The notes under the pieces were generated by a model. The model was not told the origin of the DNA. It ran no database searches and worked only from the letters and a program-made list of their open reading frames with translations. Below, in pieces: positions 43,384-52,583 of a stretch of 64,000 bases of DNA. The DNA comes from Lysobacter dokdonensis DS-58 (GTDB lineage: Bacteria > Pseudomonadota > Gammaproteobacteria > Xanthomonadales > Xanthomonadaceae): positions 1 through 64,000 of the forward strand of contig NZ_JRKJ01000016.1 in the NCBI RefSeq assembly GCF_000770795.1. The letters are read 5' to 3'. The translations under genes were made by a program, and so were the position numbers. The stretch's first letter is position 1. Each line of letters begins with the position of its first letter.

Positions 43384-44052
43384 ATGTCGCGTCGATTCGC
43401 CCTCTTCCTGTTCGCCTTCGGCACGCCCGCCGCCGCGCTCGCCACGGACACCGGCGCGACAGTGGGCGTCACGTCCGATTACGTCTTCCGCGGCATCAGC
43501 CAGACGCGCGAGCGGCCTGCATTGCAGGTCGGCGGATGGATCGAAGGATCGCGCGGGTGGTATGCGTCGGCGTGGGCGTCGAACGTCGACTACGGCTCGG
43601 CGTCCGACGCATTCGCCGAACTCGATGCCGTCGTCGGCTGGCGAGGCGAGGTCGCGTGCGATTGGCGCGGCGAAATCAACCTCACGCGCTTCACGTATCC
43701 CGGCGACGGCGCACTCGCTTACACCGAATTGATCGCGACGGGGACGTGGCGCGAACGCGGCTGGCTGATGATCGGCTTTTCGAACGACGTCTTCGCCAGT
43801 GGCGCGCGCGGCACGTACGTGCAGGCCGGCTGGCGCGTGCCGCTTGCGCACGATCTACGCATCGAGCTCGCCGCCGCGCAGTACTTCGTCTCGCCGCACG
43901 ACTACCGCCACGCCCAGTTCACCGCCGCGTGGACCCCACGCGCCGACATCGAACTGCGACTGACCCTCCACGCCCCCGACGCCAACGCACGCCGCCTTTT
44001 CGGCGACCCCGCCGACCCGCGCCTCGAAGCCGCCATCCAGGCCGCCTTCTGA
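43384..44052 (+). CDS. TorF-family putative outer-membrane porin
   Basis: 222 residues. A signal peptide ([20 protein letters not shown]) is followed by the hallmark of the TorF/TIGR02001 family: [22 protein letters not shown]. Alternating hydrophobic residues and aromatic girdles ([33 protein letters not shown]) fit an 8- or 10-stranded barrel. The last residue is Phe, as in many outer-membrane proteins. The substrate is unknown. Kup follows after 20 bases, so a link to potassium entry is possible. Confidence 0.82.
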   Translation: MSRRFALFLFAFGTPAAALATDTGATVGVTSDYVFRGISQTRERPALQVGGWIEGSRGWYASAWASNVDYGSASDAFAELDAVVGWRGEVACDWRGEINLTRFTYPGDGALAYTELIATGTWRERGWLMIGFSNDVFASGARGTYVQAGWRVPLAHDLRIELAAAQYFVSPHDYRHAQFTAAWTPRADIELRLTLHAPDANARRLFGDPADPRLEAAIQAAF

Positions 44053-44072
44053 GTTCCACCGCAAGGATCCCC

Positions 44073-45977
44073 ATGAGCACGACCACGCTGCCCCATCCCG
44101 CACACGACGCCCGGCGCGCCAGCTTCGGCGCCATGACCCTCGGCGCCATCGGCGTCGTGTTCGGCGACATCGGCACGAGTCCGCTATACACACTGAAGGA
44201 AGCGTTCTCGCCGCACTACGGGCTCGCGCCCGACCCGGCGACCGTGCTCGGCATCCTCTCGCTCGTGTTCTGGACGCTGGTCGTCGTGATCACGGTGAAG
44301 TACGTCGCGGTGATCATGCGCGTCGACAACCACGGCGAAGGCGGCATCATGGCGCTGACCGCGCTGGCGCAACGCGCGCTGCCGAAAGCCTCGTGCACGG
44401 CGTACTGGGTGGGCATCCTCGGCGTGTTCGGCGCAGCGCTTTTCTTCGGCGACGGCGTGCTGACGCCAGCGATCTCGGTGCTGTCGGCGATCGAGGGCCT
44501 GCAGGTGGCGACGCCCGCGTTCTCGCACTGGGTGTTGCCGCTCACGGTCGGCGTGCTCGTCGTGTTGTTCGCCACGCAACGCTTCGGCACCGACCGCGTC
44601 GGCAAAGCGTTCGGCCCGGTGATCGTCGTGTGGTTCCTCGCGCTTGCGGCGGTCGGCGCGCACAACATCGCCGGCAATCCCGACGTGCTGCGCGCATTGA
44701 ATCCGTGGTGGGGCGTGCGCTTTTTCCTCGACCATGGGCCGCACGGGCTGTTCATCCTCGGCGCGGTCGTGCTTGCGGTGACCGGCGGCGAAGCGCTCTA
44801 CGCGGACATGGGGCACTTCGGCCGCCGGCCGATCCAGTACGCGTGGAATTTCCTGGTGCTGCCCGCGCTGACGGTCAACTACCTCGGCCAGGGCGCGCTG
44901 CTGTTGCGCGATGCGCGTGCCGTGGCCAACCCCTTCTACCTCGGCCTGCCGGAGTGGGCGCAGTTGCCGATGGTGGTACTCGCGACCGCGGCGACGGTCA
45001 TCGCCTCGCAGGCGGTGATCAGCGGCGCGTATTCGGCGACCAAGCAAGCCATCGCGCTCGGCTACCTGCCGCGCCTGGACATCAGGCACACCTCGCACGC
45101 GACGATCGGGCAGATCTACATTCCGTCGATCAACTGGCTGTTGATGCTGGGCACGATCGGCACCGTGCTCGCGTTCGGCAACTCCACCGCGCTGGCCACC
45201 GCGTACGGCGTGTCCGTCACCGGCACGATGTTGCTCACCAGCATCTTGCTGATCGTCGCGGTGCGCAATCGCGCTTCGATGCCGCGCGTGGTGTTCTGGC
45301 CGCTGGCGACATTGTTCGTGCTCGTCGACGTGGCGTTCCTGTCTGCGAACCTGGCCAAGTTCATGGATGGCGCGTGGTTCCCGCTGTTGCTCGGCGTCGT
45401 CGTGTTCACGCTGCTGCGCACGTGGGCGCGGGGCCGCCAGCTGTTGACCGCGCAGATCCGCGAGGACGGCCTCACGCTCGACGCATTCCTGCCCGGCCTC
45501 ATGCTGGCCCCGCCGACGCGCGTGCCCGGCACCGCGGTCTTCCTCACCGCCCAGCCCGATCTCGTGCCGAAGGCGCTGTTGCACAACCTCAAACACAACA
45601 AGGTGCTGCACGAACGCAACGTGTTGCTGACCGTGGAAACGCTGGCAGTGCCGCACGTTCCGCCCGCGGAGCGGCTGGTGTTGCGGACGATCGGAGACGA
45701 CTTCCACCAAGCGAGCGTCCGCTTCGGATTCATGGAAACGCCGGACGTGCCCCTGGGGCTGATGCGTTCCTGCGATGCCGGCGGCCCGGTGTTCGATCCG
45801 ATGGACACGACCTATTTCGCCAGCCGCGAATCCATCGTCGCCGCACGCCGCACCGGCATGCCCACCTGGCGCGACCGCGTCTTCGGCTTCCTCCACCGCA
45901 ACGCCACGCCGGCCACGGACTTCTTCCGCATCCCGGGCACGCGGCTCATCGAACTGGGCTCGCGGGTCGAAATCTGA
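44073..45977 (+). CDS. kup: Low-affinity potassium transporter Kup
   Basis: 634 residues, the Kup size. The N-terminal signature [23 protein letters not shown] is complete, followed by [31 protein letters not shown] and about twelve membrane helices to residue 430. A cytosolic C-terminal part with [21 protein letters not shown]-like sequence ([20 protein letters not shown]) closes it. Known role: proton-coupled potassium uptake. AAGGA precedes the ATG by 6 bases. It is 20 bases after the porin and followed by a large hairpin. Confidence 0.95.
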   Translation: MSTTTLPHPAHDARRASFGAMTLGAIGVVFGDIGTSPLYTLKEAFSPHYGLAPDPATVLGILSLVFWTLVVVITVKYVAVIMRVDNHGEGGIMALTALAQRALPKASCTAYWVGILGVFGAALFFGDGVLTPAISVLSAIEGLQVATPAFSHWVLPLTVGVLVVLFATQRFGTDRVGKAFGPVIVVWFLALAAVGAHNIAGNPDVLRALNPWWGVRFFLDHGPHGLFILGAVVLAVTGGEALYADMGHFGRRPIQYAWNFLVLPALTVNYLGQGALLLRDARAVANPFYLGLPEWAQLPMVVLATAATVIASQAVISGAYSATKQAIALGYLPRLDIRHTSHATIGQIYIPSINWLLMLGTIGTVLAFGNSTALATAYGVSVTGTMLLTSILLIVAVRNRASMPRVVFWPLATLFVLVDVAFLSANLAKFMDGAWFPLLLGVVVFTLLRTWARGRQLLTAQIREDGLTLDAFLPGLMLAPPTRVPGTAVFLTAQPDLVPKALLHNLKHNKVLHERNVLLTVETLAVPHVPPAERLVLRTIGDDFHQASVRFGFMETPDVPLGLMRSCDAGGPVFDPMDTTYFASRESIVAARRTGMPTWRDRVFGFLHRNATPATDFFRIPGTRLIELGSRVEI

Positions 45978-45982
45978 GGCCG

Positions 45983-46022
45983 GCGCCCGCCTTCCCATGA
46001 CTGATGGGCCAGAAGCGGGCGC
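45983..46022 (+). terminator. Nested hairpin after kup
   Basis: Outer arms GCGCCCGC (45983-45990) and GCGGGCGC (46015-46022) enclose an inner stem CCCAT/ATGGG (45994-45998, 46004-46008). It starts 6 bases after the kup stop. There is no T run, so it may be a transcript-end structure needing Rho or an attenuator before the M28 gene. Confidence 0.4.
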
Positions 46023-46078
46023 GTCGCCGGTGGCACACTCGACCCTTTGCTGTCCTTCGTCTTTCCAGGGGAAAACCA

Positions 46079-47674
46079 ATGAAGCGAGTGCTGCTGGCGG
46101 CTGCCGTCGCCATGCTGGTCGGCGGGCTGCACGCCGAAGAACGCGTCGACCTGTCGATGACCAGCCGCATCCGGCAGGAGGCCTTCGCCAAGTCGCAGGT
46201 GATGCCGCTGCTCGAAGGGCTGACCGAAGACATCGGCCCGCGCCTGACCAACTCGCCGTCGATGGCGAAGGCCAACGCGTGGACCCGTTCGAAGTTCAAC
46301 GAATGGGGCCTGTCCAACGTGCACGACGAAGCGCTGGTCGAACCCTTCGGCCGCGGTTGGGAGTTTCGCTCGGCGAGCGCGGAGATGCTGAGCCCCCGCG
46401 CATTCCCTCTGCATGCATTGCCCAAGGCGTGGACCCCGGGCACCACTGGCCCCGTCGAAGGCGAGGCGATCGCCGCCAAGCTCGAATCGAAGGCCGACCT
46501 CGACAAGTTCAAGGGCAAGCTGAAGGGCAAGATCGTCTTCATCGCCGACGCGCGCGCCTACAAGCCGGGCGAGAAGGCCGACTGGCATCGCGAGGACGAC
46601 AAGAGCCTCGCCGACATGCAGTCGCTCGCCGTGCCCGCCGACCAGACGCCCGAAGCGAAGGAAGAAGCGCGCGAGCGCCGACGCAAGCGCATGGAATTCG
46701 CGCCGATGCTCAACGAGTTCCTCGTCTCCGAAGGCGCGCTCGCGGCCGTGAGCCCGAGCGGTTGGGACAACGGCATCCTGCTGGTGTCCGGTGGCGGTTC
46801 GCGCAAGGCCGGCGAATCGGTGGGCATGCCGACGCTCGCGATGTCGGCCGAGCACTACAACACCGTGATGCGCGCGCTCGATCGCAAGGCGCCGGTGCGC
46901 CTGCGCGTCAACGTCGATGCGAATTTCACCAGCGACACCGACCAGCCCGCGTACAACACCATCGCCGAAATCCCCGGCAGCGGCGCACACCGCGACGAAG
47001 TGGTGATCATCGGCGCGCACATGGATTCCTGGCACGCAGGCACCGGCGCGGCCGACAACGGCGCGGGTGTCGCCGTGATGATGGAAGCGATGCGCATCCT
47101 GAAGGCCGTCGGCGCGCGGCCCGACCGCACGATCCGCATCGTGTTGTGGACCGGCGAAGAACAGGGCCTGCTCGGTTCGGCCGATTACGTCTCGCGCCAC
47201 TTCGGCAAGTTCGCCGAACCGACCGATCCGAAGGAAAAGGCGCTGCCGGCTTTCCTGCGCACGACGCGCGGCAAGCTGGAACCGGCGAAGGATTACGGCA
47301 AGGTCGCCGCGTACTTCAACCTCGACAACGGCGGCGGCAAGATCCGCGGCGTGTACGCGCAGCAGAACATGGCGGTGACGCCGATCTTCGAAGCGTGGCT
47401 CAAGCCGTTCAACGACGTCGGCGCCACCATCGTCACGCAGCGCGACACCGGCAGCACCGACCACGTCTCCTTCGACCGCGTCGGCCTGCCCGGCTTCCAG
47501 TTCGTGCAGGACGACCTGGACTACTTCACCAACGTGCACCACAGCGACCTGGACGTGCTCGACCACATCGTGCCGGAAGACCTCAAGCAGGCCTCCGCGA
47601 TCGTCGCGTCGTTCGCGTACAACGCGGCGATGCGCCAGGAGAAGCTGCCGCGCAAGGCGGTGCTGGAAGACTGA
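46079..47674 (+). CDS. Secreted M28-family metallopeptidase
   Basis: 531 residues. A signal peptide (MKRVLLAAAVAMLVGGLHA) is followed by a PA-like insert region. The M28 zinc site is visible in order: HMDSWHAGTGAADNGAGVAV (His and Asp), WTGEEQGLLGS (Glu pair), YFNLDNGGG (Asp) and STDHVSFDRVGLPGF (His). Known chemistry: aminopeptidase or carboxypeptidase action on exported peptides. AGGGGAAA precedes the ATG. The Lys-rich stretch at about 140-225 (PEAKEEARERRRKRMEF) is unusual. The gene ends 4 bases before the convergent metallothionein-like gene. Confidence 0.88.
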   Translation: MKRVLLAAAVAMLVGGLHAEERVDLSMTSRIRQEAFAKSQVMPLLEGLTEDIGPRLTNSPSMAKANAWTRSKFNEWGLSNVHDEALVEPFGRGWEFRSASAEMLSPRAFPLHALPKAWTPGTTGPVEGEAIAAKLESKADLDKFKGKLKGKIVFIADARAYKPGEKADWHREDDKSLADMQSLAVPADQTPEAKEEARERRRKRMEFAPMLNEFLVSEGALAAVSPSGWDNGILLVSGGGSRKAGESVGMPTLAMSAEHYNTVMRALDRKAPVRLRVNVDANFTSDTDQPAYNTIAEIPGSGAHRDEVVIIGAHMDSWHAGTGAADNGAGVAVMMEAMRILKAVGARPDRTIRIVLWTGEEQGLLGSADYVSRHFGKFAEPTDPKEKALPAFLRTTRGKLEPAKDYGKVAAYFNLDNGGGKIRGVYAQQNMAVTPIFEAWLKPFNDVGATIVTQRDTGSTDHVSFDRVGLPGFQFVQDDLDYFTNVHHSDLDVLDHIVPEDLKQASAIVASFAYNAAMRQEKLPRKAVLED

Positions 47675-47678
47675 GCCG

Positions 47679-47861
47679 TCAGAAACCGACGGGCACCGAC
47701 GGCGTGCGGGGCGCAAGGTCCCGCACGCTGCATTCGCAGGGCTTGCCCTGCTGGCAGCCGCAGGCGCACGCGGCGGCCGCCTGCGTCTTGGACTGGCATC
47801 CGCACGTGCAGGCGGCGCCGATGCAATCGGTGCAGGCGCAGGCGTTGGGTTGCGTATTCAT
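47679..47861 (-). CDS. Metallothionein-like Cys-rich protein (60 aa)
   Basis: 60 residues with eleven Cys at 8, 10, 13, 18, 20, 22, 32, 34, 36, 42 and 44, in CxC and CxxC groups (CACTDC, CTCGC, CACGC, CEC). The spacing fits small bacterial metallothioneins that bind zinc, cadmium or copper; His is absent. The last 15 residues (VRDLAPRTPSVPVGF) are a Cys-free tail. GGAG lies 6 bases before the ATG. It diverges from an AraC-type regulator across about 100 bases. Metal sequestration is inferred. Confidence 0.78.
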   Translation of the reverse strand: MNTQPNACACTDCIGAACTCGCQSKTQAAAACACGCQQGKPCECSVRDLAPRTPSVPVGF

Positions 47862-47962
47862 GAGTCGCTCCGGGTGTCGAGGGCAGGCCCGATCGGCCTG
47901 TATGCAGTCTCCGCGTCCGCGCCGGCGTAATCTTGAACGTATCGGCTGATCGGACCGTCCGC

Positions 47963-48754
47963 ATGACGCAGCTCCGCAAGCGCCCCGTCGCAGGCATCGG
48001 CCGCGTGATCGGCTGGCCCGGCGGCAGCGTGTGGATCGGACGCCACCTGGCCGCGATCCAGGACCACGCGCACCACGCGATACAGATCTCGTTGGCGATG
48101 GACGCGGGCTTTCGCATCCAGGCGGCAGGCTGGCCGGTGGCGCGGGAAACACGCGGCATCGTCGTGATGCCGGATCGACGGCATCGGTTCGATGGCTGCG
48201 GCGCGTCGATCGCGACGATTTTCGTCGAACCCAATTCACGCCGTGGCGCGGCGTTGCGCGCACGGTTCGCGGGCGAAGACATCGGGCTGTTGTCGGATGT
48301 GGAGGCGCACGAGGCCGTGCGATTCCTCCATGCGCAATACGACGCCGCCGCGCCCGATGCCGTGATGGCGCAGTACGCGCAAGGCGCGATCTGCCGCATC
48401 GCCGGCGATCCGCAGGCCGCGCCCGCGGACGACGCACGCATCACTGCGGCCCTGCAATGGCTGCGCGAACGGCTCGCTTCGCCGATCCGGCTCGACGATG
48501 TCGCCGCAGCGGTCCATCTCTCGCCGAGCCGGTTCCGCCATCTCTTCGTCGCGCAGACGGGGACGTCATTGCGCGCATGGCTGTTGTGGGCGCGCATGGA
48601 ACGCGCGGTGGAATCGGCATTCCAGGGGCGTTCGTGGACGGAGGCGGCGCATGAATCGGGCTTCGCCGATGCCGCGCACCTCACGCGCACGTGCCGGCGC
48701 GTGTTCGGACTGTCGCCGACGATGCTGGTGCAGGAGGACGTTGGCAGGAATTGA
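47963..48754 (+). CDS. AraC-family transcriptional regulator
   Basis: 263 residues. The N-terminal sensing part is cupin-like (DHAHHAIQISLAMDAGFRIQ, RHRFDGCGASIATIFVEP) with three adjacent His. The C-terminal HTH pair shows SPIRLDDVAAAVHLSPSRFRHLFVAQTGTSLRAWLLWARM and a second helix-turn-helix at GRSWTEAAHESGFADAAHLTRTCRRVFG. The His-rich N-terminus and divergence from a metallothionein-like gene make metal sensing an attractive guess. ATG at 47963 chosen; a TTG at 47933 is a weaker alternative. Confidence 0.87.
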   Translation: MTQLRKRPVAGIGRVIGWPGGSVWIGRHLAAIQDHAHHAIQISLAMDAGFRIQAAGWPVARETRGIVVMPDRRHRFDGCGASIATIFVEPNSRRGAALRARFAGEDIGLLSDVEAHEAVRFLHAQYDAAAPDAVMAQYAQGAICRIAGDPQAAPADDARITAALQWLRERLASPIRLDDVAAAVHLSPSRFRHLFVAQTGTSLRAWLLWARMERAVESAFQGRSWTEAAHESGFADAAHLTRTCRRVFGLSPTMLVQEDVGRN

Positions 48755-48824
48755 TCGATCGTTGGCGCACGCGGCGCACGGGCGGATCGCACAGTGGACG
48801 CCCGCCCCCACGGAGTTCGCCGCC

Positions 48825-49928
48825 ATGCCCCGCCACGTTTTCGGCACGCTCGCCCTGTCCGTCCTGCTCGGCGTCTCGCCGCAGGCCTCGCCTTCCCGCG
48901 ATGTCGAACCCCACTTCGCACCCTGGTCCGCGCAACACGGCCACGCACGTCCGGTGGTCGCGGTCATCGGCCACAACGCGGGCACCGAGCTGACCGACTT
49001 CGTGATCCCGTATGCCGTGCTCCAGCGATCCGGCGCGGTGGATACGTTCGCCGTCTCGACCTCCCCGGGACCGATGCAGATGCGGCCTGCGAAGATGCGC
49101 CTGCAACCGGATCTCGACGTCGTCGGCTTCGACCGCCGCTTCCCGGAGGGCGCGGACTACGTCGTCGTCCCCGCGATCGTGCAGAGCAAGGATGCCGCAC
49201 TGCTCGCATGGATCCGCGCACAGCACGCGAAGGGCGCGACCATCGTCAGCATCTGCGACGGCGCCCTGGTCGTGGCGAACACCGGCCTGCTGAAAGGCCA
49301 TCGCGCGACCGCGCATTGGGCGACCGAAGGCCATCGCCGGGACGCGTATCCCGACACCGATTGGGTCGCCAACACGCGCTACGTGATCGACGGAACGATG
49401 GCGTCGAGCGCCGGCATCAGCGCCTCGATCCCGATGTCGCTCGCATTGCTCGAATCGATCGCGGGCCGCGACCGCGCGGAAAGCGTCGGCGCGCAGTTCG
49501 GCGTCGAACGCTGGTCGTCGAAACACGACAGCGACGCCTTCCACCTGCGCACCGGCACGCTTGGGCCGTTCGTGAAGGTCAACGCAGCGAACAAGTGGTT
49601 CCATGGCACGCAACGCCTGGGCCTCCCGCTGCAGGCCGGAATCGACGATGTCTCGCTCGCATTGACGGCCGATGCGTATTCGCGGACGGGGCGCAGCGTG
49701 GCCTACGGATTCGCGGCGGGCGAAGTGCGCGGCCGGTCTGGTCTCACGTGGTTGCCCGAGACCGCGGCCGTGCCGGATGCGCGGCACCGCATCGATGCGA
49801 TTCCCGCCGCGCCCGGCGTCCCGCTGTTCGACGCCGTGCTCGCTTCGATCGACGGGCGATACGGCCGCACGACCGCGAAGGGCGTCGCGCTCGACTTTGA
49901 GTACCCTTGGGTACCCGCGCAGCGATGA
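48825..49928 (+). CDS. Exported DJ-1/PfpI-family protein
   Basis: 367 residues. A signal peptide (MPRHVFGTLALSVLLGVSPQAS) precedes a PfpI/GATase1-like domain with VVAVIGHNAGTELTDFVIPYAVLQ and the nucleophile-elbow-like SICDGALVVANTGLLKGHRATAHW. The last 140 residues form a second, unassigned region with Trp/His-rich HGTQRLGLPLQAG. The PfpI part resembles that of the GlxA regulator that follows, here without an HTH. GGAG lies 9 bases upstream of the ATG. Its stop overlaps an in-frame upstream ATG of the GlxA gene. Location periplasmic; activity unknown. Confidence 0.8.
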   Translation: MPRHVFGTLALSVLLGVSPQASPSRDVEPHFAPWSAQHGHARPVVAVIGHNAGTELTDFVIPYAVLQRSGAVDTFAVSTSPGPMQMRPAKMRLQPDLDVVGFDRRFPEGADYVVVPAIVQSKDAALLAWIRAQHAKGATIVSICDGALVVANTGLLKGHRATAHWATEGHRRDAYPDTDWVANTRYVIDGTMASSAGISASIPMSLALLESIAGRDRAESVGAQFGVERWSSKHDSDAFHLRTGTLGPFVKVNAANKWFHGTQRLGLPLQAGIDDVSLALTADAYSRTGRSVAYGFAAGEVRGRSGLTWLPETAAVPDARHRIDAIPAAPGVPLFDAVLASIDGRYGRTTAKGVALDFEYPWVPAQR

Positions 49929-49948
49929 ACGCGCGCACGGAGAACGGC

Positions 49949-50926
49949 ATGACGACTCGCACGATCGCGGTCACCGCCTACGACCACATGAACCTGCTCG
50001 ACCTGACCGGTCCGTTGCAGGCGCTGGCGACCGCAAATCGCCTGGTCGCGCCCGAGTCGCGCTACGCCGTCCACGTCGTGTCGGCCGACGGCGGCCCGAT
50101 CACGACGGGCTGCGGCTTGCAGGTGGTGACGGCTTCCTTCGAATCGTTGGAAGGCCGCCGCGTGGATACGTTGATCGTGCCCGGCGGCTGCGCGGGGTCG
50201 CGCTTCGAGGCGCCCGCGGCGCTCGCGCAGTGGGTGGCGCGCATGGCGCCGGACGTGCGCCGCGTGTGCTCGGTGTGCACCGGCGCCTTCGTGCTCGCCG
50301 AAGCGGGCCTGCTCGCGGGCCGCCGCGCGGCGACGCACTGGCATTGGGCCGAGCAACTGGAAGAACGATTCCCGTCGGTGCACGTCGATGCCGACCGCAT
50401 CTTCCTGAAGGACGGCGCGATCTGGACTTCGGCCGGCGTCAGCGCGGGCATCGACATGACGCTCGCGCTGATCGAGGAAGACCTCGGGCACCGGGTCGCG
50501 ATCGACACCGCGCGCGAGCTCGTCGTGTTCGTCAAACGCGCCGGCGGCCAATCGCAATTCAGCGTGCCGTTGAAGGCGCAGGCCAGCCGCGATGCGCGCT
50601 TCGCCGACCTGCACGCGTGGATGGCGGCGAACCTGCGTGGCGATCTGCGCATCGAAGCCCTCGCCGACCGCGCAGGCATGAGCGCACGCACGTTCGCCCG
50701 CACGTACACCGCCAACGTGGGCCGCACGCCGGCGAAGACGGTGGAGGCGATGCGACTGGAATCGGCGTCGCGGTCGCTCGAGGAGACCGACCTGCCCCTG
50801 AAGGCCGTCGCGACCGCCGCGGGTTACGCGGATGAACAAGCGTTGCGCCGGGCCTTCCAACGCCAGCTGGGCGTGGGGCCGAACGACTACCGCGCGCGTT
50901 TCTCGCGGCATGCGGTCGCGTCCTGA
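49949..50926 (+). CDS. GlxA-type transcriptional regulator (PfpI + AraC HTH)
   Basis: 325 residues. The N-terminal DJ-1/PfpI-like domain has TAYDHMNLLDLTGPLQALATAN and SVCTGAFVLAEAGLLAGRRAATHW. The C-terminal AraC HTH has DLRIEALADRAGMSARTFARTYTANVGRTPAKTVEAMRLESA and LKAVATAAGYADEQALRRAFQRQLGVGP. I chose the ATG at 49949, with GGAG 6 bases upstream; the ATG at 49925 overlaps the preceding stop as ATGA and is an alternative. Known family: regulators of carnitine, glycine betaine or amide metabolism genes. The target may be the upstream PfpI gene. Confidence 0.85.
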   Translation: MTTRTIAVTAYDHMNLLDLTGPLQALATANRLVAPESRYAVHVVSADGGPITTGCGLQVVTASFESLEGRRVDTLIVPGGCAGSRFEAPAALAQWVARMAPDVRRVCSVCTGAFVLAEAGLLAGRRAATHWHWAEQLEERFPSVHVDADRIFLKDGAIWTSAGVSAGIDMTLALIEEDLGHRVAIDTARELVVFVKRAGGQSQFSVPLKAQASRDARFADLHAWMAANLRGDLRIEALADRAGMSARTFARTYTANVGRTPAKTVEAMRLESASRSLEETDLPLKAVATAAGYADEQALRRAFQRQLGVGPNDYRARFSRHAVAS

Positions 50927-50936
50927 AGCCGGCGGA

Positions 50937-52583
50937 TCAGGCCAGCCCTTCGGCCGCGCGCACGCCCCACCACGCGGCCTCTTCGAAGATCGAGTACCCC
51001 GACAGATCGGCGTGCGCGATGCGCACGCGACCGTCCAGGCCGCGCAGCGCCGCGAGCCCTGCATTGTCGAGATAGCCCGGCGTCGGTATCGCCATCGCGT
51101 GGCCGCGCACGGTGATGGAGAGCTGTTTCGTGCGCCGCCACAACTGATCGCCGTAGGCCGACGACAAATCCGATGCCGCCTCCGCTCGCAGCTCCTCCGC
51201 CGAGGCACGCATGAGCCATGTGCGCGCCTGTTGCGGCGATATGCGATCGAGCGATTGGTACGCCGTGAACACGCTGCGCGCAGCCGGCGCGACGCGCAGC
51301 AACTGGTGCGTGGAGACGACATAGCCGAGCCCGCGTCCGCCATGCACGACGTTGTCCCAGGCCAACGTTTCGCCCGGCAACTCGGTCGGGTAACCGTCGA
51401 CGAGGAAATTGGAAACCAACCACGCGGCGTGCGGGCTCGCGTGCGTCGCGGGGTCATACCCGCTGTCGCGCATGCCGGGCCAGATGCGGGCGAGCACATG
51501 CAAGGGCATCGCGCTGACGGCGTGGTCCGCGCGAATGGTTTCGGCCGCGAGTGTGGCGCCTTCGTGGTACGCACTCACGACGTCGACGCCGTTCGCATGA
51601 TCGGCGATGCGTGCGGCAAATCCCGGCCGCAACCACCGTTCATGCCCCAACCGCCGCGTGGTCGCCGCGCGCATGCGGGCGATCAATTCCGACAGCCCGC
51701 CCGGCCAGGTGAGCACGGCTTCGTCGGAGGCGTTCGACGCCTTGCCGTCGCGGCTCGCGAAGTAATGCAAACCCGCCCACGCCGAAACGGTGTGCGTCGA
51801 TGCGCCGTAGTCGTCGCGGCAGCAGTAGTCGAGATACCAGCGCAAACCGGGCGCGGTGTAACCGTGGCGATCGAGCCAATGCGCGAAGGTCTCGCGATCC
51901 AGCGCGCGCCATTCCGCGTCGGTGGACGAGAGCGCGACCGGAATCGCGAAGAGGCGTCGGCCATCGCGCCCGCGCCGGACACGCAATGCATCGACTTGCG
52001 CGAAGAAACGTTGCTGCTGTTGCAGCGCGTCGACGCCCAAGCCTTTCGTCGGCAGCGCGTCGCTTTCCCATCGCCCGTCGCGCAGCCAGCGTTCCTTCGG
52101 CGAGTGCGACAGTGCGGCTTCGTCATAGTAAGGCGCTCGCGTGTGTTCACCGCGCAGCAGCACACCGACGTCGGCGAGCAGCGCACGCACGTGCGCCCTC
52201 TCGGTCGAAGGCAACGGCAGGTAGTGCGCGCCCAACGGACACGCGAGCACATCGTCGCCCGCGCCGCCCGGATTCGCCGAGGAGGCGTTGCCGCCGTACT
52301 CCGGGCCTTCCAGCAGCACGAAATCGCGCCGTCCCGCGCGCGCCATCGCCCATGCGCAGGCCATGCCCGCGACGCCCGAGCCGAGGATGACCACGCCGGT
52401 GCGCAGCTCGCCGCGCGGCGCCGGCATGGCCGTCGCATCGCGCAGCGCGTGGCCTTCGCGCATGCCGGGATAGCGCACGTCGGCCTTCACGGGCGAGACG
52501 CGATTGAGATGCACCGCCCCCAGCCCCGCCGCACCGATCACGCCCGCGTGCGCGGCGCCGATCAGGAACGTGCGCCGCTTCAT
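50937..52583 (-). CDS. Exported FAD-dependent amine-oxidase-like protein
   Basis: 548 residues. The N-terminus MKRRTFLIGAAHAGVIGAAG looks like a signal peptide (possibly Tat-like RR). The FAD-binding GxGxxG motif lies in VVILGSGVAGMACAWAMARAG with a later acid in FVLLEG. The rest resembles the flavin amine-oxidase/NAD-binding-8 fold, ending GYSIFEEAAWWGVRAAEGLA. The ATG overlaps the previous gene's stop as TGATG, so it is translationally coupled to the spermidine-synthase-like protein. A polyamine oxidation role is therefore suggested by context; a substrate is not visible. Confidence 0.85.
   Translation of the reverse strand: MKRRTFLIGAAHAGVIGAAGLGAVHLNRVSPVKADVRYPGMREGHALRDATAMPAPRGELRTGVVILGSGVAGMACAWAMARAGRRDFVLLEGPEYGGNASSANPGGAGDDVLACPLGAHYLPLPSTERAHVRALLADVGVLLRGEHTRAPYYDEAALSHSPKERWLRDGRWESDALPTKGLGVDALQQQQRFFAQVDALRVRRGRDGRRLFAIPVALSSTDAEWRALDRETFAHWLDRHGYTAPGLRWYLDYCCRDDYGASTHTVSAWAGLHYFASRDGKASNASDEAVLTWPGGLSELIARMRAATTRRLGHERWLRPGFAARIADHANGVDVVSAYHEGATLAAETIRADHAVSAMPLHVLARIWPGMRDSGYDPATHASPHAAWLVSNFLVDGYPTELPGETLAWDNVVHGGRGLGYVVSTHQLLRVAPAARSVFTAYQSLDRISPQQARTWLMRASAEELRAEAASDLSSAYGDQLWRRTKQLSITVRGHAMAIPTPGYLDNAGLAALRGLDGRVRIAHADLSGYSIFEEAAWWGVRAAEGLA

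Noticed and set aside
44184-46079. Minus-strand frame over kup
   Set aside because: Shadow; Kup is complete on the plus strand.
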